The notes beneath the pieces are model-generated. The model searched no databases, was not told the DNA's origin, and saw only the letters and a program-made list of their open reading frames with translations. Both the position numbers and the translations under genes were made by a program. From Stropharia rugosoannulata (Eukaryota; Basidiomycota; Agaricomycetes; Agaricales; Strophariaceae), in contig JANCIK010000013.1 of NCBI GenBank assembly GCA_028532985.1, positions 1,798,001 to 1,862,000 of the forward strand: a stretch of 64,000 bases of DNA, in the 5' to 3' direction. Below, piece after piece: positions 25,617-37,504 of this stretch (positions within the stretch are counted from its first letter, which is position 1; the number at the start of each line of letters is the position of its first letter).

Positions 25617-28600
25617 ATGGCTGAACCTGCGAAAATCGCCCGGTATGCATGCCTTTTTGTACGAATCCGAACCCAGAGTTACTCACAATCATTTCATGCT
25701 TCCCGTCGTTGCGCTTGTCCATCTATGACTACTCCTGCGACACTACTCAGTGAGGCGAAGGCTTTACATCAGACTGTGAAAGAGGCAATCAAATTCAAGG
25801 ACCCGTATGATAGGGATGTCGATTTCTGGAGGAAGGAGTACGCCATCCGTCTCTCTCCTGCCCTCGCCGGTGCTAAGCGCTAATCTTTTGCAGCCTTCGG
25901 AGGCACTACCTTAATTTACTCCTCAACTACCCCAACGCGAAGGAGTCCCAAGACGTAGAGAATCATCTGTGGATGCAGACATCCTATGCGTTCATCTCTT
26001 CATATAAGCAGCGGGTCACCGCTCTCGACCGCGCCATCCAGAACCAGCAGCGGCAGCAGCAGCAGACGGCCGCAGGCCAGGGCCAGCAGCAGCAGCCACG
26101 GACAAATCCGCACCACGGCATTGTCGAGCACCGCAAGCTCGTGCAGCGCTTCCGCCATTTCCTCTCTGAGGAAGAGAAGTTCTGGACCCAGCTGGTTCTG
26201 CGACTACGCAGTATGTTCGATCTCACCGAAGCCCAGCCGGCCCTGGTGGCCCTCGGCCTCATGGATACCGTCGGCCCTGCCATCACCGCTGAGACGGATG
26301 GCAGGAATCATTTCCAATTTCCCCCCGAGGATCCGACCAAGTCATTTGTACCGGCCACGCCGGAGGAGCGGCAAAGCCGCCTAGCTATTTTGAGTAAGGC
26401 TTTAATCTGCCTTGGGGATATCGCCCGGTACCGCGAACTGTACACAGAGCATAGCCGGCGCGAGGACGGGAGGCGTGGGCGTAACAGACGTGGAGGCGCA
26501 GTGGATAACCCTCCGCGGCCGAAGAACTATACGAAAGCTCAGCAATGTTACGAGCAGGCGCGGCTACTCGTTCCGACGGAGGGAAATCCCTCCCACCAAC
26601 TCGCTATTCTTGCCTCATACAAGAAGGATTCATTTTCGTCGCTCATTCACTATTATCGCGCCTTGTGCGTCAGTCAGCCGTATGACACGGCCGCAGAGAA
26701 CTTGGGCACTGTGTTGTCCAAGGCATTGGAGGTATGGAGATCACGTAAGAAGCGGGACCGGGTCAGGGAGGATGCACAGACTTCCCCCAAAGTCCGGACT
26801 GAACTTTTGTATGAGAATATCGTCATTTTACACGCACTTTGGCGTGTAGGCATGGATAAAGGCATAGAAAAGTACGTGATCATTTTACAGGTCTTGAACG
26901 TTTTCTTACAGATATAATCAAGAATGAAATCGATCTCCCCAAAACACGACGAAAAAGTCTTCAATGGATTCTATGCGCTGGTATCTGAACGACATCTTAA
27001 TATCGACGTGATTTCCAACATAGTTGTGCTTTCTCAGGGGGCACTATGGAAACACCGTATGATTCGTCACGTTCCGGCACCGAACCATCGCGGACACCCC
27101 CCTATTCCTGTCCCAGCTGGAACTCCAAAGCTCATTGAATGGAGTATTGTTAGTCATCTGCTGGATATTCACATCAGTCTACTTGAAGTCGGGAAAGACG
27201 AACTCAAAGACCCACCGCCAATGGACGGTCTTGATGACCTTGCGCAACGCATTAGTGCCACTTTCCGCCGAACACTTCCCGCGCTGCGGATCGCCAGCAA
27301 GTGGTTACGTGCCAACTTCAATTATCTATTTCAGGATCCTGAGTATGCTGCGTTCATCGAACAAGAAAAACAAAAAGACGGGGAGCAAAAGTTAGAGGGG
27401 GTACAGAAGAAAAACTCTCACAAGATTAGCGCGTTCTCGCCCAAGACCCGCTTGTTTTGGGAGACGTATGCGCAGTTTATTCTAGCATTGTCGCAAGCAT
27501 TCCCGAAGAAGGATCTCCCTTCCTTGACATCCCCGTTGGAAGAAGACACCGATATGCGAGGGTTTTTGCCTCTTAGGAATCTCATGGGCGAGGAGAAAAA
27601 ATCTGACTCAGGCAAAATGCCTGGCGGAAACGTGACGAGGGAACAGGTTCATCCTAATGTCGAGCAGTTAATGAGGATTTCTGATCTGCTTGATGATGCC
27701 AGTCATCTGGCTACACTGGAGGTTCGCAACTGAATCATCGTGATGGCGATCTATTACTGACGATTAGTACCCTGATTTTTTTTGATACAGAATTCTCCAC
27801 TTGGCATCTTCAATAATCACATTATGTTCAAAACGGAAAGTGTTGAAACATCTCAACGATCCTGTCCTACAGCAACCCCGTTGGTGGAAGAGCCGCCCCT
27901 GGAAGCGCACCGTGAATCACCGGCTCTTGCAGAGGACAACAGCCTGGACGTCGTTGTGGAAAATGGTCGTGACGTCGACGAGTCCACAGAGGTGAACAGT
28001 CTCACAGATGACGACCCCGTCAACGCCGTCTTCAATACGGTGATCAATAGGAATGAAGGACTCGATGATGACGATGACGAGGAGATTGTTTGGAATCCTA
28101 GGTTCGCCCCTTTATGACGCTTACTATCGCTTTAGTTGACAGGTTATTTCATTTAGAGGAAGCGTTTCATCTCCCGTTGTAACACCAAGTTTGCATACTT
28201 CACCATTTACACCAAAGAAGCCGTTACTCAGTCCGCAAGCCCTGTCTCCGCGGTCACCGCGGTCACCTACATTCTACCAAGCGAACCGATCCAATTCTTT
28301 CAGTGTCCCCAGCGCTCCGCTTCCGCTTCCCGCTCCCAAAACTGCGCAGGATTTACTCTCCGACATGATGGGCATGGGTTCGTCCACCAGCAAAACGTCT
28401 TTACCAAACAAATCCTTGGCTCCTCAGCCGCTTCTGTTGTTTGGAGGTTCCTCTGAGAGTCAAAATATTTGGTCGGCTTCCAGTGACGAGAAACCTCTGC
28501 TGTATAATAACACGGCTGGAGGCATTTCAGGCAGTCATTCCACGCCGCTGGCCTATCAGACCTCACCACGACAGTTCCAGGCTGCTTTGGGACATCCCCA

Positions 28601-29144
28601 AGACCTGTCCCAGCAACCTCAGTCTCAGTCCCAGCAAAACGCTTGGACTTCATCGTATCCGAGTTATACGCAAAATTCGCAGCAGAATTATACTGGTGCG
28701 CTACCGTCGGCTTCGTTTGCGCGGCCTCCTCAGATGATGTTATCCCCTCCGACGAGTATACCAAGACCTCAGCTGCAGCAGCATCAGCGCACATCGTCTT
28801 TGTCTTCGTCGAACATGCATTCGTTCTCTCACCAGAGTCCTATTCAACAAGACTCATTTGTGTTTTCTAGCCCTCAGCTACCAATCCAGAGGCCGCAGCC
28901 CAACGTTCCTTATGGTAATTCTGGATATGTGAATCAATCCCTGTCGATGAATACGATGGGCGGCACGGGCGGAATGCCCACTCAGTATTTACCGGGACCG
29001 CATGCAACCTTCCACTCGAAGCAGTTGTCGATGCATGACCCACCCACTTTCCACGCGAAACAGCTGTCAATGCACGACCCACGCCTTGGTCAGCAGAACT
29101 ATCTTTCCCCACCGATGTCTCAAGTATGGAGCAATACTGGCTGA
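25617..29144 (+). CDS. EST1/SMG7-like protein (14-3-3-like TPR domain, NMD or telomerase factor)
   Basis: The N-terminal half matches the EST1/SMG5-7 14-3-3-like and TPR region: VDFWRKDLRRHYLNLLLNYP, then RFRHFLSEEEKFWTQLV, CLGDIARYREL, then NYTKAQQCYEQARLL, GNPSHQLAIL and LIHYYRAL. These helices form the phosphopeptide-binding module that recruits phosphorylated UPF1 in nonsense-mediated decay. In yeast Est1 they serve telomerase. ALWKHRMIRH and later helices match the EST1 DNA/RNA-binding region. The final 320 residues are disordered, Ser/Pro/Gln-rich, with a KQLSMHDP motif duplicated near the end. No PIN domain is present, so SMG7 or EST1 rather than SMG6. One intron (about 26873-26923) must use an AAG acceptor to avoid a stop. 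The start MAEPAKIAREAKAL uses the ATG at 25617. Confidence 0.85.
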
Positions 29145-29775
29145 TGTATCGCATTCCTTCGGACGATCTTTTATCTCGAAATTTCTGTGAGGCACGCCAT
29201 CACCATTAGGGCAGGACATATTTTCCATGCAACATGACTCTGGGTCCTGATCACCCAAGCTCGTTGCTGCTTACGGTAAGGTTATTACCTTCGTATCCCA
29301 GTGGACTTCCTAGTTTTCAACATTCCTACTACGAGTTGGTACACCCTAGTCGGTCGTACGGGTAGACGAATGGGAGAAGAGTCCCGGTCAGCAACGCTCG
29401 TGCTTCGTTTCAATGGAGCAATATGGGTCGTATAGAGGGCTATTCATATTACGAGTTGGGTTCTTTTCTTGAGGCTTAATTACGCCTTACAAGATGCGCT
29501 TTTGCACTTGTCTGTAAACTCTGTTGTCCTTACTATTCTCTTTTCGTGTTCACTTCTTTTCCCCTCGGGCCAGTTTGTGTTAGTTCCTCTATCCTTGATT
29601 GATCCTCGTTCCCTTATCTTTTCGCGTCCGTTGTTGTACAACACCATATTATGCCTCTCGTGCCTTTCCCCTGATTTTCATAAGTAGTCTCTTAAGAGTA
29701 TTTTATTCTGACTCTATGTTGGTAGTAAAATGCGAATCACCATACTGCTGCGTTCACCTTGAATCACCTTGATCC
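29145..29775. other. Convergent intergenic region, nothing recognised
   Basis: These 631 bases, T-rich in the middle, lie between two convergent genes. No coding frame or repeat with support was seen. Confidence 0.45.
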
Positions 29776-30383
29776 TTAGTCTGCCTTTTCCCAAGGTTTC
29801 TTCCGAGCTGGAGCTTTAGATTCGCTGGCAGGCGCGTCCTGAATAGGGGACTAAGCAACTATTTTCCGCTGTTATGTTCGCTACGTACATTAATTCCTGG
29901 CGGTATGACTTTATTATTGGGTATCTTGTCGACATTGCCTGTCTCAATCATTTCTTTGAGCTCAGCGAAGGTCAGGACCCGGTCCTCGCCATCCGCAGCG
30001 TCAGGTGCAGCGTCTGCTGATGCAGTTGGCGGACCGACTTTGCTCTTGACCTCTTCTTCGTACTGTCGTACCTCGTCAAGCGTGATTGCACACCCCTGAA
30101 CCCTTGGAGAAACATCGCACAGTTCATGCATACGCGCTAAATACTAAGAGCGAAACATGAACGAACTTATTGAAGTAGAAGACGCGTGTCTTCCGGACGA
30201 TGTCGCCCACCTCTGGTGAGCTGGCGTCAACCGCGCTCCCGGCGAGGATGCTCGCTAGACCTTGCTTACAGGAGTGTCCGCGCGCGTGAGACCTGACGTC
30301 AAGACGCGTAGGGATCGGGTGCGCACCTGGTACGTCTCGTCCTGGTCGAATGGGTAGTCCGCGTAGGCTTTAATCGGGTCCAT
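29776..30383 (-). CDS. PEX39: PEX39-like peroxisomal import factor (KPWE-motif protein)
   Basis: Four exons give a small soluble protein of about 140 residues. It starts MDPIKAYADYPF, contains VRKTRVFYFNKFGCAITLDE and a short acidic linker. Next is the conserved core LTFAELKEMIETGN with KIPNNKVIPPGIN, and it ends RKKPWEKAD. A Phe-x-Glu-Leu helix followed by I-P and P-P-G-I, then a terminal K-P-W-E, is the signature I know from yeast Yjr012c and human C6orf226. These were recently described as PEX39, a cytosolic co-factor for PEX7-dependent PTS2 import that shares the KPWE motif with PEX13. That assignment is from memory of the family. The start lies 550 bases from a divergent cytochrome b5 reductase gene. 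All three introns keep frame, the second requiring a GTTCAT donor. Confidence 0.72.
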
Positions 30384-30934
30384 GATGGACGGTATGGGAA
30401 TGGAGATAATGATGGCGGGGAATAAGTAATGGCGGAAGACAACCGCGGTGAGTGGGATTTACGTTCGCTGCTGCCGTACTGATCTGATCAGTCAGATGCT
30501 GGTCATTGTGTCAATGTTTATCTGATAACCGCCCTCCATTCCTAAGCAATCCCTAAGCTGCCTTTACGCTAGCAAGCTAATGGAGTCCTGCGCAGCCAAA
30601 GTTGGGAGAAAGAAGGTCGAAATAGCTTCGGCAAGCAGTGCTTCAATCTGTGTATTAGGGTGTCTGACTAATGCGTGCTATCGTCATCGTTCACTCGGAT
30701 TACAGGTATGCACGGTATGCACATACATATATGATTTTTGTACACAATCACTGACTCGCAATCTTAGCTAACTTTTAATACAAATCGCACCTTATCACAC
30801 CCATCAAGCGCTCGCCGCTGTTAATTTTGAAGATATGTATTAAAATCCTAAGGCGCGCACTAAACTCATAAAAGGCGGAGGGTGGGGTTGATTCTGTAAA
30901 TTATTCCCCACAAACTCACACAATTGAGCTTACA
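30384..30934. promoter_or_regulatory. Divergent promoter region (PEX39-like / cytochrome b5 reductase)
   Basis: No coding frame with support is seen in these 551 bases between divergent start codons. CATAAAAGG at about 30867-30875 is a TATA-like candidate 60 bases before the reductase ATG. Confidence 0.4.
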
Positions 30935-32095
30935 ATGTCAGGACCTAAGCCCTTGTTCGACCAAAACATTTATACCCCGTATGTGCTGAAGAAAGTTACA
31001 TCGTACAACCACAATACCTCGACGTATGCTCAATTTTATTTCGTCTGCACCTCCTAGTTCGTGGCACGAGACTGACCGAGCTTATGCTATGATATAGCTT
31101 TACCTTTGAGATACCAGATAACAGGCCATCCGATCTTCCTGTTGCTTCGTGTCTCGTTCTAAGAGCCACAGATCCTGAAATCCTGAAAGATCCCTCTGGG
31201 AAGCCATATCATAGGCCATTCACCCCCATCTCCACGTCCAACGCTCCTGGTGAACTTACTTTCTTGATCAAGAAGTATGAAGCCGGAAATCTGTCTAAAT
31301 ATATTCATACACTCAAGGTACGTTCGGAGATCATCTGTCCTAATTCTCAGTGGATCAAACCTTTTTTACTGTAGGAAGGAGACAGCATTTCTATTAAAGG
31401 GCCCTTCACGAAATTTCAGTACGAAGGTAAGCACTGCTCTTGAGATTTTGTCGACTTACTCTTGACTTTATCTCTGTAGCGAACGAGTTTGATGAAGTCG
31501 CTTTTATCGGAGGGGGCACTGGCATGTATGTGTCGAATCCTTACTTTGAAGACAAGCGCTAACCTGATACTCTCATTCACAGAGCGCCATTTTACCAGGT
31601 GTTAATACACGCTCTAAACAAAGAGAATAAGACGAAGTTCAAGCTTATTTATTCCAACGTCAGCGAGAAAGATATCCTTCTTCGCGCTGAGCTGGATGCC
31701 CTCAAGGCGCAATTCCCAGCTACGTTTGATATCGTCTACCTAGTGGATCAGCCGTCAGAAGGTTGGACAGGCCCTACTGGTTACATCACCGCGGAGCATA
31801 TTAAGCAAAACATCGGAGGGCCCTCGAGCAGTATCAAGATTTTCGTGTGCGGTACGTGTCAACAGGGCCTCTAATTTATTTTGCACGCTTAATATTTCTG
31901 CGGTAATGGTACATAGGTCCGCCTGCTCAAGTTGTCTCCCTTTCTGGCCCCAAGGATGGGCTGCAGCAAGGAGCCTTATCAGGAATTCTTAAAGACCTTG
32001 GATACTCTGAAAGCCAGGTAAGGAACTAACTCTTTATATTGTACTGAAATTTTTTAATGATAGAAACGATGATATAACAGGTATTCAAATTCTGA
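30935..32095 (+). CDS. NADH-cytochrome b5 reductase-like flavoprotein without membrane anchor
   Basis: The flavoenzyme transfers electrons from NADH through FAD to a one-electron acceptor, normally cytochrome b5. FAD-binding blocks RPFTPIS and ISIKGPF are followed by the NAD-binding fold GGGTGIAPFYQVL, then LIYSNVSEKDILL and the substrate-side CGPPAQVV near the end. It finishes GYSESQVFKF. Six introns are needed. The protein is about 265 residues and begins MSGPKPLFDQNIYTP, with no hydrophobic span. CBR1 and MCR1 both have an N-terminal anchor, so this looks like a soluble paralogue unless an upstream exon was missed. The RxYTxxS motif has Phe for Tyr. The first intron (ending at about 31098) joins NHNTST to FTFEIPDN. 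Confidence 0.88.
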
Positions 32096-32477
32096 TCATA
32101 TGCTGGTCTGAACTCTACACCAACTCTACACGTTTGCTCCGATTTCTTTGAAGTAGCACTTCTTTGCAGAAATTTAGAGTACACTACATAATATATAGAG
32201 ATTCATGCTCCACTCTCTGCGAAATGAAAGACGTGTCAACATGCATAAGAATTGTCATGGACGAGTTGTGGATGAGCCTGGCGTCCGATGCCTGAACCCG
32301 GTTCAACTTGACCGGGTAGCCGGCGGACTGTGATATTCAGCGTCTGGTGTCAGTTCGCGTTGATCACTTGTATTATTACTTATAACTCCCTCTCATCAAC
32401 CAGTCGTCGCGCCATACTCTCAATACCCTTTGTATCTGTAACAACGAACCTTTTCATCCTCAGTTTTATTTGCAAGA
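32096..32477. other. Intergenic, promoter of the enoyl-CoA hydratase
   Basis: No coding frame is seen between two plus-strand genes. Confidence 0.4.
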
Positions 32478-33832
32478 ATGTCTTCGGATCTCTCTCAAGT
32501 TGTCGGTTATACTCTTCCGGACAAGCCAGTGCGTTGATTCAACGTTGAACACAGTGGTCGTCCTGTATCTTCTAATGCATTACTTGACGCTTTAGGTTGC
32601 GTGGAACAAGCGGGACCTACTGACATACGCTGTTGGTGTTGGTGCTAAGAATGACGAATTCCAATACATCTATGGTGCGTTCAACCACTGTACCCTATTG
32701 ATATGGATGCTGAAGACGTGCTTATATAGAACTCGGTGAGACCTTCGAATAGCTCAGGAAACATCCATTTTCCAGGGGCTTGGATAGGAGCACGGTTTAA
32801 TAAACTTTTCTGACAGATCCCAACTTCGCTGCCATCCCCACCTACCCTGTAGTTCTCTCCCTTAAGGGCGCAGATGCAGATGTGAATCTGTTCTCGGAAC
32901 GCGTCAAAGGACGTCCTGTGCCAGGTCTCCCAAAGCTTAACCCCAACCGCGTCGTATGATTGTTTATGTATTCAATAGACCTGCTCTTATTCCTGATTTC
33001 AGGTTCATGCTACCCAATCTATTGAAATCATCAAGCCTATTCCTCTGGTCAGTGGTGAAGGATGGAAATGGAAGACGAGATACACTGGGGTGGTGGAGAA
33101 CAGTGAGCCTTTATCGTGCGTTGGTTGAACCAGCTTAACACATTTATTTCAGAAAGTGGACTCATCCTGACAGCGGAAAACCTGCTCGTGGATCCCAAAG
33201 GCGAAGTGTACGCCAAGCTCTACGTGAGTACACCTGTAATTCTCCTCTGTTATAATAGCGCTTAATATAAGTCTAGTCGTCATCATTCAATCTCGGTGCT
33301 AAGGCCACGGGCGAGAAATTCACCAAATTCATTGCCGGACCTCCACAGGGCAAACCCATACCCAAGGACCACAAGGCTGACTATGTCGTTACCGAACAAA
33401 CCTCCCCCGAACAAGCCATCGTCTTCCGTCTGAGCGGGGACTACAACCCGCTGCACATCGGTAGGTCCCCTTGCTCCAAAGTCGGTCTGGCTCTCCGCTG
33501 ACTGAGGCATTGGATTGATAGACCCCAAAATTGGTCAAGGCGCCGGGTTTGGTGGTGTTATTCTGCACGGCCTGTCGACATTCGGCTTCGCCGCCCGCGC
33601 GGTACTCAAAACTGCAGGCGGGAACGACCCGAACTCGCTCAAACTCTTCGGTGTGAGGTTTACGGCTCCCGTGAAGCCTGGGGACAGCCTCGAGACAAGT
33701 ATCTGGGAGGTCGGGAAGGGCCCTAACGGCACCACTGAAGTCGCCTTCGAGACCCAGAACCTTACCACAGGCAAGGTCGTCCTGGGTGGTGGGATCGCGT
33801 ACGTGTTAACGAAGGCCGGGAGCAAGTTGTGA
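32478..33832 (+). CDS. Peroxisomal (R)-specific enoyl-CoA hydratase 2, stand-alone MaoC protein with PTS1
   Basis: Hydratase 2 adds water to trans-2-enoyl-CoA in peroxisomal beta-oxidation. The protein has an N-terminal hot-dog half (WNKRDLLTYAVGVGAK, PTYPVVLSLKG, HATQSIEIIKPIP) and a C-terminal MaoC half. The C-terminal half holds the catalytic SGDYNPLHIDP and GVILHGLSTFGF. It ends KAGSKL, a perfect type-1 peroxisomal targeting signal. In many fungi this domain is the C-terminal part of the multifunctional enzyme Fox2; here it is separate, about 310 residues long. A six-base exon (32730-32735) is needed to join QYIY to ELDPNF; without it the frame breaks. The next gene but one upstream is PEX39-like, though that factor serves PTS2 import rather than PTS1. 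Confidence 0.93.
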
Positions 33833-34233
33833 AGGATTGATAGTACTCCATCCTCGCCGGAGTCATCACTTTGGTAATTCTTGCATAAATGAGAATTCAT
33901 ATTCTAATGAACTGCATAACACTACCCTGTAACGGTTTGTGGTTTTGAAGTTGAAAAGCTATATATGTCAGGGCGCTTATCATAGCAAGACTAAATTAAG
34001 TACAAGTGAATACGTGGAAGTGGATGAAAATCAATTGGGCCTACCTGGGACAACTCATATCAATCTATCCGCAGTCAGCCCCAATATCAGGGACGTGGAT
34101 TCGACGTGTAGTGTGAGCACACCTCTGTCAACTCAAACCACGTTACTGCGCGCAGAACGTATATAAATGCGAAACTCCCGTTATCTACATAAACGAACCT
34201 CTATCCCCGTACACATACACCTTCAAATACCAA
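33833..34233. other. Intergenic, nothing recognised
   Basis: No gene is seen in these 401 bases. TATAAAT at about 34161-34167, some 70 bases before the next ATG, is a TATA-box candidate. Confidence 0.45.
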
Positions 34234-35552
34234 ATGTCTTCTTCAACCCTAGACCCCGATAGTCCCCAAAACTCCCGGGACGAACCGATTTCGGTTCCAT
34301 TGGTGGCTTCCGCAACACGAATCGAAGAAGAGACAGCTGAAGGCTGCTCTAATTCCGTCAAGAAACGTTATGCGACTGAGCAAAGGTAGAGCGCAAAACG
34401 TCCGCGCTTGAACCGGTACTTAATCTTCACTTGGCTTAGTTTTAGATTATTTGGCAAGGTGACACCGTTGATCATGAATATCGTCCGTACTTGCGACGAT
34501 AACTCCTTTGTTGGAGTAAATTAGTTCTTTTCTCCCCCTACGCACGGCAGTCTGATACTTTTGATTAGATCGTGGTTGCGACTCCTATTTTTATATCGTT
34601 TTTACTCCCGATATTCTCAATGTTAGCTCCCCAAGTAGGCTATGCAAACATTGCGTGCTGATGGACAAAATAATAGAGCCCCTTTGGTATACGAAACTTC
34701 GATAACTTCATTTATCGTTTTTATATGCGGATTAGAGGATGTGATACTGGGGTTACTTCTTGCCCGTGAGTTCCTTAATCTTTGTACTTATATTTCAGCC
34801 CAATTTTACAATGTTCGGACCACAGTACTCCTTAAGCTGTCGATCAGTGCCATTCGACGGATTAGGGATCTACTGTTAAAGGAACTACCAAAACTAATCA
34901 AACAGGCAATGGAAAGGGTAAGAAAGCCACAGTTATAGAGCCAACATCAATGGTGTACACGACATATGGCAGACTGACATTTTTCTAGTTCTCAACATTC
35001 TCAAACAACCCAATGTCAATCCCATTATCGGGAATAGCATTCAGTGGGCTTGCACTCGTCGGCGCCTATTATGCAGGCTGCCTTTTGGTATGTCGCCATG
35101 TTCTCTTGCAGTACATATATTAGTAACGAATCTCACCCCTCTAGATATTTGGAAGGTCAGTCCGTGAGGAAGAGTTCAAGCGCATGCAATACACAACAAC
35201 CACCATTGTGGATCCTCCTAGCCAATATGGCTGGAGTTTGTTCGGTTTCTTTGTCCACTTTGTCCTCAGTGGTATAAGAGGCAGTCTCAGAATCTCGACA
35301 GCACTCTTAATGATCATCCCCAAAAGCATCAGAGTGGCGAAGTTCATTTTCGAGATGGCTGGTGAGCTCGTTGGACAGGGTATAAGGAAGACTTTGCGAA
35401 AATTGCCTGGCCTCTGGCCTATTTTGTGCATGTGTCTGGTTGGATATTGCGTTTTTCTTCATAGAAAAATGGAAGATATTGCTAGACGCAAGGCAGAGCG
35501 AGGGGGCGTACCGTTTGATGAGGAAAGGACGCCATTGATCGCTCGCAGTTAG
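34234..35552 (+). CDS. Multi-span membrane protein of unknown function
   Basis: The protein starts with a soluble acidic segment (MSSSTLDPDSPQNSRDEP). After an intron it continues FRLFGKVTPLIMNI, then a strongly hydrophobic stretch IVVATPIFISFLLPIF. Further spans occur around DVILGLLLA, GIAFSGLALVGAYYAGCLL, WSLFGFFVHFVLSG and PGLWPILCMCLVGYCVFL. The C-terminus is charged (MEDIARRKAERGGVPFDEE). About five spans and an amphipathic basic helix (LLKELPKLIKQAMERV) are visible. Splice sites after SMLAPQ are uncertain; an acceptor near 34738 restores frame. I do not recognise the family. The arrangement is consistent with an organelle or ER membrane protein, but nothing in the sequence shows its job. 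Confidence 0.6.
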
Positions 35553-35929
35553 ATAGTATTCCCAAGAGTGGGAACGCAGGTTTATAATAGTTATTTAAGT
35601 GTATCATGATCTGACTTACTAGAGCTGGGCTTCTGTAGGACCCTATGTACAATGAAAGAATTGCATATATTTTGCTTGACTAGCACTTTCCTGGTGGACT
35701 GTCCTCCAAGAGCGCACTCTCTGCAAATCGTGGCATACTGAAAGCTTCCAACACGAATTCATGATCTGTCTGCGTTAGACGAGCTGGATTTGAGGATGTG
35801 CAGGCGCATCAGACCCGAAGTGTATGGAAGATAGATCTACCAGATTGTCGGCCATGGTTTATCTTCAGAGCATCTGAAGACAGCTGGAGAATCAACGCGT
35901 GTTGGTGCGACACAGTATGCTGGCGGATA
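35553..35929. other. Convergent intergenic region, nothing recognised
   Basis: Spacer between two convergent genes without coding character. Confidence 0.4.
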
Positions 35930-37199
35930 TCACTTCGTCCTCTCGTTTTTGCTACTTGATGCGCCTGTTGTATCCCGAGGAGCGGTTTGGCCTGATAGAA
36001 GAAGCATACTGGCCTCCAGTTCGGTCTTCCATGCGTCGTGACTTTTATTCCCGGTGGCACTTGCAGATGACGGGGTATTGCGTAGTTTGGAAGAAAATTC
36101 AGATGATTTCTTCGTGCTGCGGACGCGATAGATGAAATCTAACTCGGATAGGCCAGCGCTTGGATCTGTGACTCTGTCCTCAACCGTATCGCGTCTTTCG
36201 TCTGTCCATCCAGGACGACGCAGCGCGGAACGCTCGAGGTTCCAAAGCGCCTCGGCCAGCCATACATTCTCCATCTTGATAGCAGCGCTGTTGAGTTCTG
36301 TGAGGGTTTTGCGAACAGCAGAGATTAAATCTGGAAGAGGCATCCGGTAAACGTCGGTTGTAGGAAAAAACATATACGTCCATCCTGCGGCGTTGTTAAA
36401 AAGTTAAGAAAATGCAAAAGGAGTAAGCTTGGGGATAATTACCTTGCATCGACCACTTTCTACCAGTGTCCTCTTCGTTGAACAGAATTTCTTTAGATTC
36501 CCCTTGCCCGACGTATGCCCCCCGCGACACCAGCAAGTCCACGACGCCACGGATGCGTTTGACAATCTTTGCCCGCATAAATGCGCGTGTTCCCATGCGT
36601 TTCTTGCTAGTGGCAATACTGAAGGATATGGGTACGCGTCTTGCAGCTCGCCTCAGCGCATAATCCAAATACGGTTGCTTTGGAGTAGCGTTGCGTGATG
36701 GAATTTCAAGAGTATTGTGGTCGTCCTTGGGGTAGGCCTGCTCCGTGCCCTGGAAGGGAACAGGCCTCCCTTTTTCGTCTTTCCCTTGACAGAGAACGAA
36801 ACGCGCGCCTATTCTGGTACCTGAAAACCCGTCCTGGTGCGCCTTCTCTACGCGTTCACGCCATTTCATAAATGGAAGGGGACCAAATGCGCTCGCGCCT
36901 GTAATGAGGAGCGCCATAGGGACGACGCGCCCACCGAAGGCTTCTTGCTCGGAAGACCGGGGAAAGACGCCGAGGCGCAAGTTGGCAGCAGGGTGCTGTG
37001 GGTCGAGCTGGCTGCCGAATGGGCCGTTTCTGTATGGCTTGTACCCGGGAAAGAGAGGCTCAACTAGACCTGGGGTTTGGAAACGGTACTATAGCATTCA
37101 TGAGTTGGCATTGAGAAATTAGCATGCGAGTCTCACGTTGGCTGAAGTCCATCGAGTGGACTTCGGCAGCTTGGAAAGAAAAGCGAATTTCGGCCGCAT
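35930..37199 (-). CDS. Probable mitochondrial protein with bacterial RNase P protein (RnpA)-like domain
   Basis: The spliced protein is about 380 residues. The N-terminus MRPKFAFLSKLPKSTRWTSA is basic, Ser-rich and free of acidic residues, a typical mitochondrial presequence. The middle has VPISFSIATSKKRMGTRAF followed by MRAKIVKRIRGVVDLLVSRGA and, after an intron, WTYMFFPTTDVYRMPLPDL then ISAVRKTLTEL. This order (beta strand with S-K-K, a basic K-R helix, a second strand, then a helix) resembles RnpA, where R-N-x-x-K-R binds the RNase P RNA. Here the RNR-like motif is weak (RAKIVKR). A mitoribosomal protein is the main alternative. It is divergent from the SUZ-domain gene. The exon joins (ANY|RFQTP and SMQ|GWTY) keep frame. 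Confidence 0.55.
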
Positions 37200-37504
37200 T
37201 TATCTGGAAAGGATGTGCCGTGTCGGAAGTTGGGATCAATTTGGGGTCGTGGTCGCCGTCCTGACTTCCGCGTCGGCGTCAATTATGTCAGCAATCGACT
37301 TCGAAGGCATACCACATTGTTACTTGTGCAGTGCGCACTGCGCTGCGGTCTACAGTAAGCATACAAGTACTACTCGAATACAGTATCTGAATTCATCTCT
37401 TAGGGCATGTCGCAATCTGCAGACTCGTGGGGGGAAGAACCAGTACGAACAAGTCCTTTTGCGCCATCATCTGCAGTTGTTGACCATGGCCGGGTTCGAA
37501 GCAG
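37200..37504. promoter_or_regulatory. Divergent region holding the unresolved first exon of the SUZ-domain gene
   Basis: This gap must contain the RnpA-like gene promoter and the 5' end of the SZRD1-like gene. ATGs at 37288 and 37485 are not in frame with the downstream exon without an extra intron. Confidence 0.4.
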
